From Carettochelys insculpta (Eukaryota; Chordata; Testudines; Carettochelyidae), in the NCBI RefSeq assembly GCF_033958435.1, contig NC_134152.1, positions 11,828,001 to 11,892,000 of the forward strand: a stretch of 64,000 nucleotides of DNA, read 5' to 3'. Each line of letters opens with the position of its first letter. The stretch's first letter is position 1. A program made the position numbers and the translations under genes. The notes beneath the pieces were generated by a model, which saw nothing but the letters and a program-made list of their open reading frames with translations, searched no databases and was not told the origin of the DNA. Positions 34,593-45,152 of the stretch are shown piece after piece.

Positions 34593-35700
34593 CTACCCAG
34601 CAGTAACCCAAGATAGGAGGTGGGTAATCGGATTATGTGCAGCTTGTCCCCGAGAGGACCGCTGCAGAGAGACGGGTATCCTCTTGGAATACCCTGTGAA
34701 GGGCGTAATGTTTGGCGAAGGTGTCGTAGGATGACCAGGTCGCCGCTCTGCAAATGTCTTGAAAAAGGCTGTTGATGCCGCCACCGCCCTAGTGGAATGA
34801 GCCCTGGGCGTGGCTAGTAAAGGAGTCTTTTTGAATTCGTAGCACATTTTTATGCAGGATACGATGTGCTTCGAGATTCTCTGCGAAGAGAGACCTTCTC
34901 CTTTCGATTTGGGAGCGAGAGAGACAAGGAGTCTATCCGTTTTCCGGAAGGACTTGGTCCTGTCTATATAGAAGGCTAGCGCCCTCCTCACGTCCAGGAG
35001 GTGTAGGCGCGCCTCTTTGTTAGAGTTATGAGGCTTTGGATAAAACGAGGGTAAAACAATAGGTTCGTTAATATGAAAGTCTGAAGAAACTTTAGGAACA
35101 AAGGCTGGATGCAGCCGTATGGTTACCGCCTCCTTGGAAAAAACAGTGCAGGGTGGCGTTGCCATAACTACTGCAAGCTCGCTCACCCTGCGAGCTGACG
35201 TGATTGCGAGAAAAAAGGTCGTCTTTATCTTAAGGAGGCGGAGGGAAACTGTGGCCAAAGGCTCGAATGGTGGTCCCGTTAGCGCATTAAGCACCAGGTC
35301 CAAGTTCCAGGAAGGTGGAAGCGGTTTCCGAGGGGGGTATAGGTTTACCAACCCTTTGAGGAACCTGGTAACCATGGGATGGGCGAACACCGTGTGCCCT
35401 TCCTCTTCGTGTCTGAATGCCGAAATGGCGGCAAGGTGGACCTTTAACTTTAGTGAGAGTCCTCCTCTCTTGAGGTCCAGTAAATACTCTGATATTACAG
35501 GTATAGGCACCGAAAGGGGGGCTAGCTGTTTGGTAGAACACCATGCTGTGAAGCGAGTCCATTTCTGCTTGTAGGTCTTCCTGGTGGAAGTCCTCCTGCT
35601 ACTTTCTAGGACTTGTTGCACTCCCTCCGTATGCGTGCTCTCTAGGGAGCTGAGCCATGGATTAACCACACTTGTAGTCGCAGACCTTGGGGGTGTGGAT
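34593..35700 (-). pseudogene. DIRS copy 3 tyrosine recombinase, C-terminus lost by a 16 bp deletion
   Basis: It lies in the minus-strand frame open from 36413 to 34593. The domain itself starts near TRKTYKQKWTRFTAWCST (core-binding helices), then HLAAISAFRHEEEGHTVF, the catalytic block ITSARRVSELAVV with Arg, LLDVRRALAFYIDRTKSF and RAHSTRAVAAS with His-x-x-Arg. Copy 2 continues from TAFFKG into ALKDICR...WSSYDTFAKHYA. Copy 3 lacks 16 bp at about 34758 and reads out of frame (TAFFKTFAERR), so the segment expected to hold the nucleophilic Tyr is lost. The frame overlaps the RNase H end by several hundred bases, as is typical of DIRS elements. Confidence 0.85.
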
Positions 35701-37861
35701 GCACTATGGACCCCTGGGCTTGCGTGAGCAGATCCGGCGCCACTGGAAGGGGCATCGGTGGACGGTCTGACATGCGCACGAGTAGGGGGAACCATTGCTG
35801 TCGATCCCACGTTGGGACTATCAGGATCATTTGGGCTCCTTCCCTCCTGGCTTTCTGCAAGACTTTGTGGATCAGCACTGTGGGAGGAAAAGCATAAAGC
35901 AGGGGGCCCCTCCAGGAGATCGCGAATGCATCCCCCAGGGACTCCCGTCCCAGTCCTGCCCTGGAGCAGAATCGTGGGCACTTCTTGTTGTGTTGAGTAG
36001 CAAACAGGTCTACCTGGGGAAAACCCCATGCGTGAAAAATCGGTCGTAGCAGATCGGGACGGATCTGCCACTCGTGCGTGAGTGCAAAGCGCCTGCTCAG
36101 CTGGTCTGCCTTCACATTGTGAGCGCCCGGTAAGTACGAGGCTTTCAAGGTTATATTGTTGGCGATGCACCAGTTCCACAACCGGACTGCTTCCGCGCAT
36201 AAGGCATGGGACCGAGCTCCTCCTTGCCGATTTATATAAAACATGGTGGAGGTATTGTCTGTACTGATCCCGACTACTTTGCCTTGTATATGGTCTCGAA
36301 AGTGTCTGCAGGCGTTGAACACTGCTCTGAGCTCCAGTATATTTATGTGCAGTGACTGCTCCATGGAGGACCACAGCCCTTGAGTCACCTCTTCGCCCAT
36401 GTGTGCTCCCCACCCTATGAGAGAGGCATCTGTAGTAAGAAAAACCGATATTTGTGGTTGGTGGAAGGGTACCCCGTTAGCAAGTTCTTGGGGTTTACCC
36501 ACCATTGCAGGAATTTGCGCACCTCTGTTGTGGGCGACACCACCCTGTGAACGGTGTGTGCTGCCGGTTTGTATACGCTCGCCAGCCAGTGCTGCATGCT
36601 GCGCATGTGTAACCTGGCGTTCTGTACTACGAATGTCGCTGCTGCCATATGGCCCAGCAGCTGTAAGCACGTCAGAACTGGCACCGTAGGGCTGAAGGTG
36701 ATGACTTGCACGAGGGAGCTGATGGCCCGAAAGCGTGTCTCTGGTAGATACACTCTCGCTGTAATAGAATTTATGCGTGCCCCTATGAACTCTATGTCCT
36801 GTGTGGGGTCTATCTTTGATTTTGCCAGATTGATAACCAGGCCGAGCGAAGAGAACGTGCCTGCTGTGACGCATATCATGCATAGTACCTCCTCCTTCGA
36901 GGCCCCTTTGAGTAGGCAGTCGTCCAGATACGGGAATATAAATACCCCGTCTGTGCAGGTAGGCTGACACCACTGCCAAGGTCTTGGTGAAGACCCTGGG
37001 GGCTGAGGAGAGGCCAAACGGTAGGACCTTGTATTGAAAATGTTCTTTGCCTACCATGAACCGGAGGAATCGTCGGTGAGCCGGATGGATAGTTATGTGA
37101 AAATACACGTATTGTAAGTCGAGGGCTGCGAACCAATCTCCATCGTCTAGTGCCGTAAGGATGGAGGCGACTGTGATCATCTGAAAGCGTTGCTTGCGCA
37201 GGTACCGGTTGAGGCCTCGAAGACCTAAGATGGGCCTCCAGCCTCCTGTCTTTTTCTCCGTGAGGAAGTACCTCGAGTAGAACCCTTTCCCTTGCAGTTG
37301 CTCCGGCACTCTTTCCACTGCCCCTATGAGCATGAGATGGTCTACCTCCTGCTTGAGCCTCGCTACGTGGGAGGCCTCCTGGAGGTGGGGCCTGGGTGGA
37401 GGTCGTGGCGGTGGGAGTGACTGGAAGGGGATGGCGTACCCCGTGGCTATGATCTCCAGCACCCATTTGTCTGTGGTGATCCCTTGCCACTGGTCGTAGA
37501 ATGGTCGGAGGCGATGGTGGAATAACTGCTTCGGATGACCTTGTGCGATGGTAGTGATGGCGCAGCCCTGGATCTGTGTGTCAAACTTGTGGCCTTTGGC
37601 CCTGCCCTGAGGACGCACGGCTCTGTTGGGAACGTCGCCTGGGAGTTCTGTACTGCTGGTGCTGTTGATGTCGCCCCTGCTCGTAACCCCTGTGGTACTG
37701 GGGATGCTGTTGCTGGTACTGGTACCATCTTTGTTGAGGGTAGTACTTTTTCTTTCTGTATGGAGAGGTGTAAATCCCCAGGGTCCTAAGCGTGGCTCTT
37801 GAATCTTTACTGGAATGAAGGACCGAGTCCGTTGATTCAGCAAACAGCTTCTGCGAGTCAA
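35642..37861 (-). pseudogene. DIRS copy 3 reverse transcriptase and RNase H, two small deletions
   Basis: The frame opens at 37861, overlapping the last 281 bp of gag in the +1 frame. RT blocks are TDKWVLEIIATGYAIPF, GGWRPILGLRGLNRYLRKQR, GDWFAALDLQ and LPFGLSSAPRVFTKTLAVVS. A 2 bp deletion near 36950 takes the catalytic PYLDDCLLKG (codons at 36919-36930) into another frame (37017-36415). A 1 bp deletion near 36470 restores the original frame, so the 739-codon frame is open but has a wrong middle. RNase H follows: TTDASLIGWGAHMGE, ILELRAVFNACRHFRDH, STDNTSTMFYINRQGGA and YLPGAHNVKADQLSRRF. The 3' part ends at 35642. Confidence 0.87.
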
Positions 37862-39812
37862 AGGGAAGATCGACTATCTTTGCCTGCAGATCCCTCGGTA
37901 TACCCGAAGTCTGGAGGCAGGACTCCCTTCGCATCACCACTGCCGTAGCTGTGGAGGGTGCTGCTGTGTCCGCAACATCCAGGGAGATCTGAACTCCCGT
38001 CCTCGAGGCCGCGTAGCCTTCTTGCACGATGGCCTTGAGCACCGGTTTCTTGTCCTCTGGAAGCGAGTCCATGAGGGAGGTTAAGCTAGAGTAGTTGTCG
38101 AAATTATGGTTCGCTAGATGCGCTGCGTAATTTGCCATTCGCAACAGTAGAGTGGAGGAGGAGTAGACCTTTCTGCCGAACAGCTCTAGCTTCTTGGCAT
38201 CTTTGTCTGTTCCCCCTCTCTTGAATTGAGATGTCTTTGATCTTTGTTGCGACGACTCCACCACCAAGGAATTTGGTTGTGGGTGGCTGAACAGGAACTC
38301 CATGCCCTTCGCCGGCATGAAGTATTTCTTATCTGCTCTCTTGTGGACAGGCAGACTAGTCGCGGGGGTCTGCCATATCATAGTGGCGGACTCCAAGATT
38401 GCTTCATCAAGCGGTATTGCTATTTTGGAGGAGGCCGGAGGTCTCAGATTTTTGAGGAGCTTATGGTGTTTCTCTTGCACCTCTGCTGTCTGGATGCCTT
38501 GCGTGACGGCCACCCTCTTAAACAGCTCTTGAAACTGTTTGAGATCGTCCGGAGGATGGACGTCCCGCGGGGCCATAGCCTCGTCCAGGGAGGAGAGCGA
38601 GGAACCACTAGGGTACGCCTCTCTGGACCCTTCCAGTTCCTGTTGGTGATGGTACATCCGCTCGCTGGAAGCTTGCGAGGGAAAATCTCGGGGTTCCATA
38701 ACCAGTTCCCCCTGAGATACTTGAGTCTCTGTCCCTGTTCGCGATTGCCCTCGGGGATACGGGACCGTCTGTGGGGATCTTTCCCTGGTAGATTGCCGGT
38801 GGTGTCTATGCCCCGCGTGATAGGGGCGACCATGGCAGCATGGGCACTGTTCTTGGGAAGGTGACCTAGACCACTCCCTTGGTGCATACCCTCTGCGTCT
38901 GGGGGAGCGAGATCGTCGAGAGACCTGGGACACTGGAGAGAGCGATTTGTGATAGTACTCCAGTGGCTCAAACCCCAGGAAGGGTGAAGGTGGTCCCAGC
39001 CAGGGCGAGGCTGGTTGTAAAAATGGAGATGGGGGCTCCGGGTAGGCTAGGCGGGACCCCTGCCTTCTAGTTGGAGTCTGCAGCATGAGTGCAGGGCTGA
39101 GAGAAAGCAACTCTGCAGCCCTGTCTGGAGAGGGGCTGCGGTGCCTTGTTTTGTGTGCAGCCTTCCCCCTCCCTTGAGGGGGTAGCTCCGCCCCCTGACG
39201 TGTAGGGGATCTCAGCCCCGTCCGCGCTGTGCTCGGCACGCTTATGGGCGGTGCCGCAAGGGCGGTGTCCTCCGGTGCCTGCAGGCTGCGTGCCTGCACG
39301 CTCTGCACCACCGGTTCCCCGGGGGTCGGTGCCGCTGCTTGCGGTGCCGCCGGTACCGGCACTTGTTTAGCCGCCGCCCTGCCTGCGGTGTGCGGCGGCT
39401 GAGCCGCCTCCATGTGGCTCTCCGTGCTGCCACCGATCAACTGTTGCTGCGGCTGGGGGCTGTGCGCTCCTCCCATCCCGCTCGCTGTTGCTGCCGGCAG
39501 GGATCGGGCTGGGGAGACTTTCCTCCGTTTTTGCGCTGATGGGGTGAGGGAGGCAGCTTTCCTTTTATGGGCCCCGGAGGGTCCCTCCTGCTGTGGCCGC
39601 TCCGGCACGTCTGGCTGGAGGGCCTTGTCGAAGAGCAGCATTTTAAGCCGCATCTCCCTGTCCTTCCTTGCTCTGGCTGTTAATTTTGCACAGAAGGAGC
39701 ATTTCTGTGTGACATGGGACTCCCCAAGGTACCTTATGCAGTGACTGTGCCCATCAGACGCTGGCATTGCCTCTCGGCAAGACTCACATTTCTTGAATCC
39801 TGAAGAGGACAT
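37581..39812 (-). CDS. DIRS copy 3 gag-like protein, open frame, LAP2alpha-related
   Basis: A 743-codon open frame, the longest intact gag in the window. The start ATG at 39810-39812 is in the same place as the starts of copies 1, 2 and 4. Residues about 8-48 form a Cys/His cluster (KKCESC, HSHCIRYLGESH, KCSFC), followed by ARARKDREMRLKMLLFDKAL. About 80-400 is a low-complexity Pro/Ser/Arg/Gln linker. About 420-640 is the helical domain with FQELFKRVAVTQGIQTAE, KHHKLLKNLRPPASSK, LFGRKVYSSSTLLLRMANYA, SLPEDKKPVLKAIVQEGY and LQAKIVDLPFDSQKLF. This domain is homologous to the chromatin-binding C-terminal part of LAP2alpha, itself derived from a DIRS gag (established). The Gln/Arg/Tyr-rich tail may bind RNA (inference). 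The role is presumed packaging of element RNA. Confidence 0.85.
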   Translation of the reverse strand: MSSSGFKKCESCREAMPASDGHSHCIRYLGESHVTQKCSFCAKLTARARKDREMRLKMLLFDKALQPDVPERPQQEGPSGAHKRKAASLTPSAQKRRKVSPARSLPAATASGMGGAHSPQPQQQLIGGSTESHMEAAQPPHTAGRAAAKQVPVPAAPQAAAPTPGEPVVQSVQARSLQAPEDTALAAPPISVPSTARTGLRSPTRQGAELPPQGRGKAAHKTRHRSPSPDRAAELLSLSPALMLQTPTRRQGSRLAYPEPPSPFLQPASPWLGPPSPFLGFEPLEYYHKSLSPVSQVSRRSRSPRRRGYAPREWSRSPSQEQCPCCHGRPYHAGHRHHRQSTRERSPQTVPYPRGQSRTGTETQVSQGELVMEPRDFPSQASSERMYHHQQELEGSREAYPSGSSLSSLDEAMAPRDVHPPDDLKQFQELFKRVAVTQGIQTAEVQEKHHKLLKNLRPPASSKIAIPLDEAILESATMIWQTPATSLPVHKRADKKYFMPAKGMEFLFSHPQPNSLVVESSQQRSKTSQFKRGGTDKDAKKLELFGRKVYSSSTLLLRMANYAAHLANHNFDNYSSLTSLMDSLPEDKKPVLKAIVQEGYAASRTGVQISLDVADTAAPSTATAVVMRRESCLQTSGIPRDLQAKIVDLPFDSQKLFAESTDSVLHSSKDSRATLRTLGIYTSPYRKKKYYPQQRWYQYQQQHPQYHRGYEQGRHQQHQQYRTPRRRSQQSRASSGQGQRPQV

Positions 39813-39984
39813 TGTTGGTGAGTCTTTCAGTTGTTAATGGGGTACTTAGCACCTTCTCTGTGCTGTTTTCCCCCTCTCTGATAGCCTGCCGCGGCAGGAG
39901 GGCTAATGGCCCTAGGCTCCTGGCCTCCGGTGCTCCGCTTGTTACTAGGACTGGACTGAATGCCGTCCTGCTTGTTGTTTCTTG

Positions 39985-39999
39985 TTTTTTTTTTTTTTG
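39985..39999. repeat. Poly-T in DIRS copy 3 leader (poly-A in sense)
   Basis: T14-15 run about 175 bp upstream of the gag start in the sense orientation. Corresponding tracts lie in copies 1 and 2. Confidence 0.8.
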
Positions 40000-40119
40000 A
40001 ACATAACTGGCTAACTTAACAGTACACTAAGAACTTGAAAACTTTATAAAGAAAAACAGTTAAAACCATAGAATACGCTAACTTGGCCGTAGCCTAGTCG
40101 GATTCCATCTGCAGTCGAC

Positions 40120-40282
40120 GGCGGTTAAGAGGAACTGGCGGGGACCGGATCACGCACGTGGCCAGGAGTGCGCAAGGGAGCAGCGCACACCGGCGCACGC
40201 ACGGTCCGGCAGAAACTGCTTGGAAGATCCGATCTGCGGCGCCGGGTGAGCCGGACACCTAATGTGGAGCACCCACGGGGAC
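40120..40282 (-). repeat. DIRS copy 3 right inverted terminal repeat (sense 5' end)
   Basis: Contains GATCACGCACGTGGCCAGG and CCGGCGCACGCACGGTCC. It pairs with 34235-34433 but carries one copy of the 33 bp unit that is doubled on the left. Confidence 0.87.
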
Positions 40283-40504
40283 AATCAAAGAAGAATCATT
40301 GCTTCTTTCTGTTTGCCCTTGTTTGGTTGCTGATAATTTCTGTCCAGGAGATCTGCCTCTGCCCCCCGCCACTGGCATGAAATTCTCCCGCTTCACCTCA
40401 CGTTATGAAGAATACAGCAGGCCCCAACAACAAGGGTGATGTTTTCTTTACTGAGGTTTAAGCAGATCAGAAGACACCTGAACCTAGCTTTTAAACAGCC
40501 AAAG

Positions 40505-41052
40505 GCTTTGCGACCGGGTGCTGGCAAACAGGGTGCGTGCTAACAGGAGGGAGTTTGGAGAGGCTCTCCTGGAGGAGGAGAAGGAAGGAAGGAGCAAACT
40601 AAAGCACCTTGGGGTAAGTGGCTGCTTATATTTGGAGGTTTTGGGCTTGTGTGTTTGTTTGGAGTTTGGAGTTTGTTTGTTTGGAGTGCTGAGCTGAGTG
40701 TGTGTTTGTTTGTTTGAAAGGCCGTGTGCTCAGGCAGGCAGGCAGGCAGGCAGTTGGAAGCTGATTAGGTTTGAATTGAAACACCGTGTGCTGATTGGCT
40801 GAGCTGTAGGCAGAGGGAGGAGCTATCAGGGAGGCTGAGCACTTAAACCCTGCTAGTAAGCGACCAGGGAGCTTTGCGACCGGGTGCTGGCAAACAGGGT
40901 GCGTGCTAACAGGAGGGAGTTTGGAGAGGGGAGTTTAGAGGGGGAGCTTGGAGGGAGCCAGTGACTTACTTCTGTTGCCCTTAAACTAAATCCTTTATAA
41001 CAACCTCTATCTGAAACATTTAATTAACCCTCGTATATAACTAGAGTAGGAA
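40505..41052 (+). promoter_or_regulatory. CR1 5' UTR with 59 bp direct repeat
   Basis: A perfect 59 bp repeat (starting GCTTTGCGACCGGGTGCTGG) occurs at 40505-40563 and 40871-40929. Between the repeats are (GTTT)-rich and (GGCA)n tracts, GATTGGCTG (an inverted-CCAAT-like GATTGG) and GGGGTAAGTGG, which looks like a splice donor. An internal promoter is expected in a LINE 5' UTR; that it resides here is inferred. Confidence 0.6.
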
Positions 41053-41976
41053 ATGGAGGCAGAAGCCCAGCAGCAGAGTGGGGGCTATCCTGTTTATTGT
41101 GTCGAGTGCAGTATGTATGACTACCTACCCTGTGGGCGGGTGGCGTATGTGTGCGCTCGATGCAAGGAGCTCCTGGCCCTCAGAGACCGAGTGCGTGCTT
41201 TGGAGGCCAGGGTGGCTGAACTGGAGGAGCTAAGGAAGGCAGAGGTGTTTGTGGATGAGACTTTCCGGGACATAGTAGGGCTGTCCCACCTCCAATCTGA
41301 CAGTCCTGAGGCTGTTACGGAGGATGAAAGGCTCAGGGAAGGAGAGCAGTCAAGGGGAGCAGAGGGAAACCATCCCGTAGTTGGGACCCTCCTTCCAGAG
41401 GGTGATGTTGTATCCTCTCGTGCCGAGGATACTTCTCCGGGGGAGGGAGCGCCAGCTGTTAGGAAGAAGCAGGTTTTAGTAGTGGGGGATTCCATCATTA
41501 GAAATATAGATAGTTGGGTTTGTGATGACCGGGAGAACCGTATGGTGACTTGCCTGCCTGGTGCGAAGGTTGCGGATCTCTCGAGGCATCTAGACAGACT
41601 TATGGGCAGTGCTGGGGAGGAGCCGGTCGTCGTGGTACATGTTGGTACCAATGACATAGGGAAGGGTAGAAGAGATGTTCTGGAGGCCAAATTTAGGTTA
41701 CTAGGAAGGAGACTGAAATCCAGAACATCTTTGGTGGCATTCTCTGAAATGCTTCCAGTTCCACGCGCAGGGCCAGATAGACAGGCAGAACTTCAGAGTC
41801 TCAATGCGTGGATGAGACGATGGTGTAGGGAAGAGGGGTTTAGATTTATTAGGAACTGGGGACACTTTTGGGGTAGGGGGAGCCTATACAGGAAGGATGG
41901 GCTCCACCTAAATCAAGGTGGATCCAGACTGCTGGCATTAAACATTAAAAAGGACATAGAGCAGTTTTTAAACTAA
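41053..41976 (+). CDS. CR1 ORF1 protein with zinc ribbon, coiled coil and SGNH-hydrolase-like domain
   Basis: 307 codons. Residues about 15-40 hold paired cysteines ([16 protein letters not shown]), a PHD/zinc-ribbon-like motif. About 40-65 is a short coiled coil ([20 protein letters not shown]). About 135-307 is the esterase-like domain usual in CR1 ORF1: [14 protein letters not shown] with the nucleophile Ser in [18 protein letters not shown] with the GxND oxyanion motif, and [16 protein letters not shown] with Asp-x-x-His. ORF1 proteins of this type bind the LINE RNA; the esterase role is unclear (known of the family). The start ATG follows GTAGGAA and has a purine at -3. The frame is complete, ending TAA before ORF2. 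Confidence 0.92.
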   Translation: MEAEAQQQSGGYPVYCVECSMYDYLPCGRVAYVCARCKELLALRDRVRALEARVAELEELRKAEVFVDETFRDIVGLSHLQSDSPEAVTEDERLREGEQSRGAEGNHPVVGTLLPEGDVVSSRAEDTSPGEGAPAVRKKQVLVVGDSIIRNIDSWVCDDRENRMVTCLPGAKVADLSRHLDRLMGSAGEEPVVVVHVGTNDIGKGRRDVLEAKFRLLGRRLKSRTSLVAFSEMLPVPRAGPDRQAELQSLNAWMRRWCREEGFRFIRNWGHFWGRGSLYRKDGLHLNQGGSRLLALNIKKDIEQFLN

Positions 41977-42086
41977 GAGGTGGGGGAAAGCCGATTGGTG
42001 CGGGGGAGCACCTGGATCGGACGGAGACTTCTCTTACACGAGGCTCCATAGACAGGGATTCCCTAGAAGTTAGTCAGATAGGGAAC

Positions 42087-44984
42087 GTGGGAAATAATAT
42101 ATGGGCAAGATCAGATGTGAAACAATCGTGCATAAAAAAATCCACCACGTCTGTGAAAGGCGGACATATAAATAGTGGTAGTTTTCTAACATGCTTTTAC
42201 ACTAATGCTAGGAGTCTGTCTAATAAGATGGGTGAACTGGAGTACCTCATATCAAAGGAGGAAGTTGACATAATAGGCATCTCAGAAACATGGTGGAATG
42301 AGGACAATCAGTGGGACACTATCATACCGGGATATAAATTATATCGGAAAGACAGAACAGGTCGTGCGGGTGGCGGAGTGGTACTATATGTGAAGGATAA
42401 TATAGAATCAAATGAAGTAAAAATCCTAAAGGAATCAAAATGTTCCATAGAATCATTATGGATAACAATTCATTCCTCTAATATGAATATGGCATTAGGA
42501 ATATATTACCGACCACCTAACCAGGACAGTGATAGTGATGCTGAAATGATGAGGGAGATTAGAGAGGCTATCAAAATAAAAAACACAGTAATAATAGGAG
42601 ATTTCAATTATCCCCATATTGATTGGGTGCATGTCACCTCAGGACGGGATTCAGAGATTAAATTTCTTGATGCCTTAAATGACTGCTTCTTGGAGCAGCT
42701 AGTACAGGAACCCACAAGGGGAGAGTCGATTCTCGATCTAGTCTTGACTGGAACGCAGGATCTGGTCCAAGAGGTAACTGTTACTGGACCGCTTGGAAAT
42801 AGTGACCACAATATAATAACTTTTAATATTCCTGTGTTGGGAAGAACACCGCAGCGGTCAAACACTCTGGCATTTAATTTCAAAAAGGGGAATTACACTA
42901 AAATGAGGAAGCTAGTTAAACAGAAACTAAAAGGTAGAGTAATTAAACTAAAATCCCTGGAAGCTGCATGGAAACTGTTTAAAGACACCATACTAGAGGC
43001 CCAACTTAAATGTATACCCCAAATAAAAAAACACAGTAAGAGACCTAACAAAGAACCACCATGGCTAAACAGCCATGTTAAAAAGGCAGTGAGAGAGAAA
43101 AGGGCAGCTTTTAAAAAGTGGAAGTCAAATCCTAGTGAGGAAAATAGAAAGGAACATAAACACTCCCAAATTAACTGTCATAATGTAGTAAGAAAAGCCA
43201 AAAAAGAGTTTGAGGAACAGCTAGCCAAAAATTCAAAAAACAATAGTAAAATGTTTTTTAAATACATTAGAAGCAGGAAGCCTGCTAAAAAAGCAGTGGG
43301 GCCCTTGGATGATAAAGATATAAAAGGAGCGATCAAGGAAGACAGTGCCATTGCGGAGCGATTAAATGATTTCTTTGCTTCAGTCTTCACGGCTGAAGAT
43401 GTTACAGAGGTTCCTAAATCTGAGCCAGCCTTTTTAGGCGACAAATCTGAGGAACTCACTCAGATTGAAGTGACATTAGAGGAGGTTTTGGAATTAATTG
43501 ATAAGCTGAATAGTAACAAGTCCCCAGGACCAGATGGCATTCACCCAAGGGTTCTGAAAGAACTCAAATGTGAAATTGCGGAGTTATTAACAGTGGTTTG
43601 TAACCTATCCTTTAAATCCACTTTGGTACCAAATGACTGGAAGACGGCCAATATAACACCAATATTTAAAAAAGGCTCTAGAGGAGATCCTGGCAATTAT
43701 AGACCGATAAGTTTAACATCAGTACCAGGCAAATTAGTAGAAACACTAGTAAAGAGTAAAATTGCAAGGCACATAGAAGAGCACGAATTGTTGGGCAAAA
43801 GTCAGCATGGTTTCTGCAGAGGGAAGTCGTGTCTGTCTAATCTATTAGAATTCTTTGAAGGGGTTAATAAACATGCGGACAAGGGGCACCCAGTGGACAT
43901 AATATACCTAGATTTCCAGAAAGCCTTTGACACGGTCCCACACCAAAGGCTTTTATGTAAATTAGGTGGTCATGGGATAGGAGGAAAGGTCCTTTCATGG
44001 ATCGGGAATTGGTTAAAAGACAGAAAACAAAGGGTGGGAATAAATGGTAAATTTTCACAATGGAGGGGGGTAACTAGTGGTGTTCCCCAGGGCTCAGTCC
44101 TGGGACCGATCCTGTTCAACTTGTTCATCAATGATCTGGAAAATGAGGTAAGCAGTGAGGTGGCAAAGTTTGCAGATGACACCAAGTTGTTCAGGACAGT
44201 CAAAACCAAAAGGGATTGTGAAGAACTACAAAAAGATCTCAGCAAACTGAGTGATTGGGCAGCAAAATGGCAAATGAAATTTAATGTGGGTAAGTGTAAG
44301 GTAATGCATGTTGGAAAAAATAACCCAAATTACACGTACTACATGATGGGGTCAAATTTAGCTACGACAGATCAGGAAAGGGATCTTGGAGTTATAGTGG
44401 ATAGTTCTCTGAAGACATCCACGCAGTGTGCAGCGGCAGTTAGTAAGGCAAATAGGATGTTAGGAATTATTAAAAAAGGGATCGATAATAAGACAAAAGA
44501 TATCATACTTCCCCTATATAAAACTATGGTACGCCCACATCTCGAGTACTGCGTGCAGATGTGGTCTCCTCACCTCAAAAAAGATATATTGGCATTAGAA
44601 AAGGTTCAGAAAAGGGCGACTAAGATGATTAGGGGCTTGGAAAGGGTCCCATATGGGGAGAGGCTAGAGAGACTGGGACTTTTCAGTTTGGAAAAGAGGC
44701 GATTGAGGGGCGATATGATAGAGGTATATAAAATCATGAATGGTGTGGAGAAAGTGAATATAGAAAAATTATTTACCTTTTCCCATAATACAAGAACTAG
44801 GGGACACCAAATGAAATTGATGGGTAGTGGGTTCAAAACTAATAAAAGGAAATTTTTCTTCACACAGCGCACAGTCAACCTGTGGAACTCCTTGCCCGAG
44901 GCGGCTGTGAAGGCCAGGACTCTATTAGGGTTTAAAAAAGAGCTTGATAAATTTTTGCAGGTCAGGTCCATAAATGGCTATTAG
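42087..44984 (+). CDS. CR1 ORF2: AP endonuclease plus reverse transcriptase, intact
   Basis: 965 codons, full length for CR1. The N-terminal APE-type endonuclease (about residues 30-255) has [43 protein letters not shown] and [11 protein letters not shown], the expected catalytic blocks. The RT (about 470-760) has [81 protein letters not shown] and the catalytic KFADDTKLF. The CR1 C-terminus follows ([50 protein letters not shown]). It starts 110 bp after the ORF1 stop. The enzyme nicks target DNA and primes reverse transcription of its own RNA from the 3' repeats. All catalytic motifs seen are intact. Confidence 0.94.
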   Translation: MGNNIWARSDVKQSCIKKSTTSVKGGHINSGSFLTCFYTNARSLSNKMGELEYLISKEEVDIIGISETWWNEDNQWDTIIPGYKLYRKDRTGRAGGGVVLYVKDNIESNEVKILKESKCSIESLWITIHSSNMNMALGIYYRPPNQDSDSDAEMMREIREAIKIKNTVIIGDFNYPHIDWVHVTSGRDSEIKFLDALNDCFLEQLVQEPTRGESILDLVLTGTQDLVQEVTVTGPLGNSDHNIITFNIPVLGRTPQRSNTLAFNFKKGNYTKMRKLVKQKLKGRVIKLKSLEAAWKLFKDTILEAQLKCIPQIKKHSKRPNKEPPWLNSHVKKAVREKRAAFKKWKSNPSEENRKEHKHSQINCHNVVRKAKKEFEEQLAKNSKNNSKMFFKYIRSRKPAKKAVGPLDDKDIKGAIKEDSAIAERLNDFFASVFTAEDVTEVPKSEPAFLGDKSEELTQIEVTLEEVLELIDKLNSNKSPGPDGIHPRVLKELKCEIAELLTVVCNLSFKSTLVPNDWKTANITPIFKKGSRGDPGNYRPISLTSVPGKLVETLVKSKIARHIEEHELLGKSQHGFCRGKSCLSNLLEFFEGVNKHADKGHPVDIIYLDFQKAFDTVPHQRLLCKLGGHGIGGKVLSWIGNWLKDRKQRVGINGKFSQWRGVTSGVPQGSVLGPILFNLFINDLENEVSSEVAKFADDTKLFRTVKTKRDCEELQKDLSKLSDWAAKWQMKFNVGKCKVMHVGKNNPNYTYYMMGSNLATTDQERDLGVIVDSSLKTSTQCAAAVSKANRMLGIIKKGIDNKTKDIILPLYKTMVRPHLEYCVQMWSPHLKKDILALEKVQKRATKMIRGLERVPYGERLERLGLFSLEKRRLRGDMIEVYKIMNGVEKVNIEKLFTFSHNTRTRGHQMKLMGSGFKTNKRKFFFTQRTVNLWNSLPEAAVKARTLLGFKKELDKFLQVRSINGY

Positions 44985-45152
44985 CCAGGGATAAAGTATG
45001 GTGCCCTAGCCTTCATAACAAGGGCAGGAGATGGATGGCAGGAGATAAATCACTTGTCTTCTGTTCTCCTTCTCTGGGGCGCCTGGCATTGGCCACCGTC
45101 GGCAGATGGGATGCTGGGCTTGATGGACCTTTGGTCTGACCCAGTATGGCCA

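Larger units (their letters stand above)
34193..40294 (-). mobile_element. DIRS-type retrotransposon copy 3 (best preserved)
   Basis: Full-length minus-strand element inside the Harbinger 2 transposase. The sense 5' terminal repeat is at 40120-40282. Then come an A-rich leader (T14 at 39985-39999), a gag with an open frame of 743 codons, overlapping RT/RNase H and recombinase frames, the ICR at 34491-34592 and the 3' terminal repeat at 34235-34433. The left edge reads AGAAAGGTTACTCACTGTAG. The right edge ends CGGGGACAATCAAAGAAG. Confidence 0.93.

Noticed and set aside
35119..35574. Plus-strand open frame over the recombinase
   Set aside because: Antisense shadow of the recombinase with no homology of its own. 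The same applies to the plus-strand frames over the gag, RT and recombinase of all DIRS copies.
34593..36413. A 606-codon single protein
   Set aside because: Only the part downstream of about 35700 is recombinase. The first 200 or so codons are the wrong-frame reading of the RNase H region, and the last 50 or so are out of frame after a 16 bp deletion.
37581..39812. A host LAP2/TMPO gene on the minus strand
   Set aside because: The similarity to LAP2alpha is limited to the DIRS-derived domain. The frame has no introns, occurs four times in the window, and lies between DIRS terminal repeats next to RT and recombinase.
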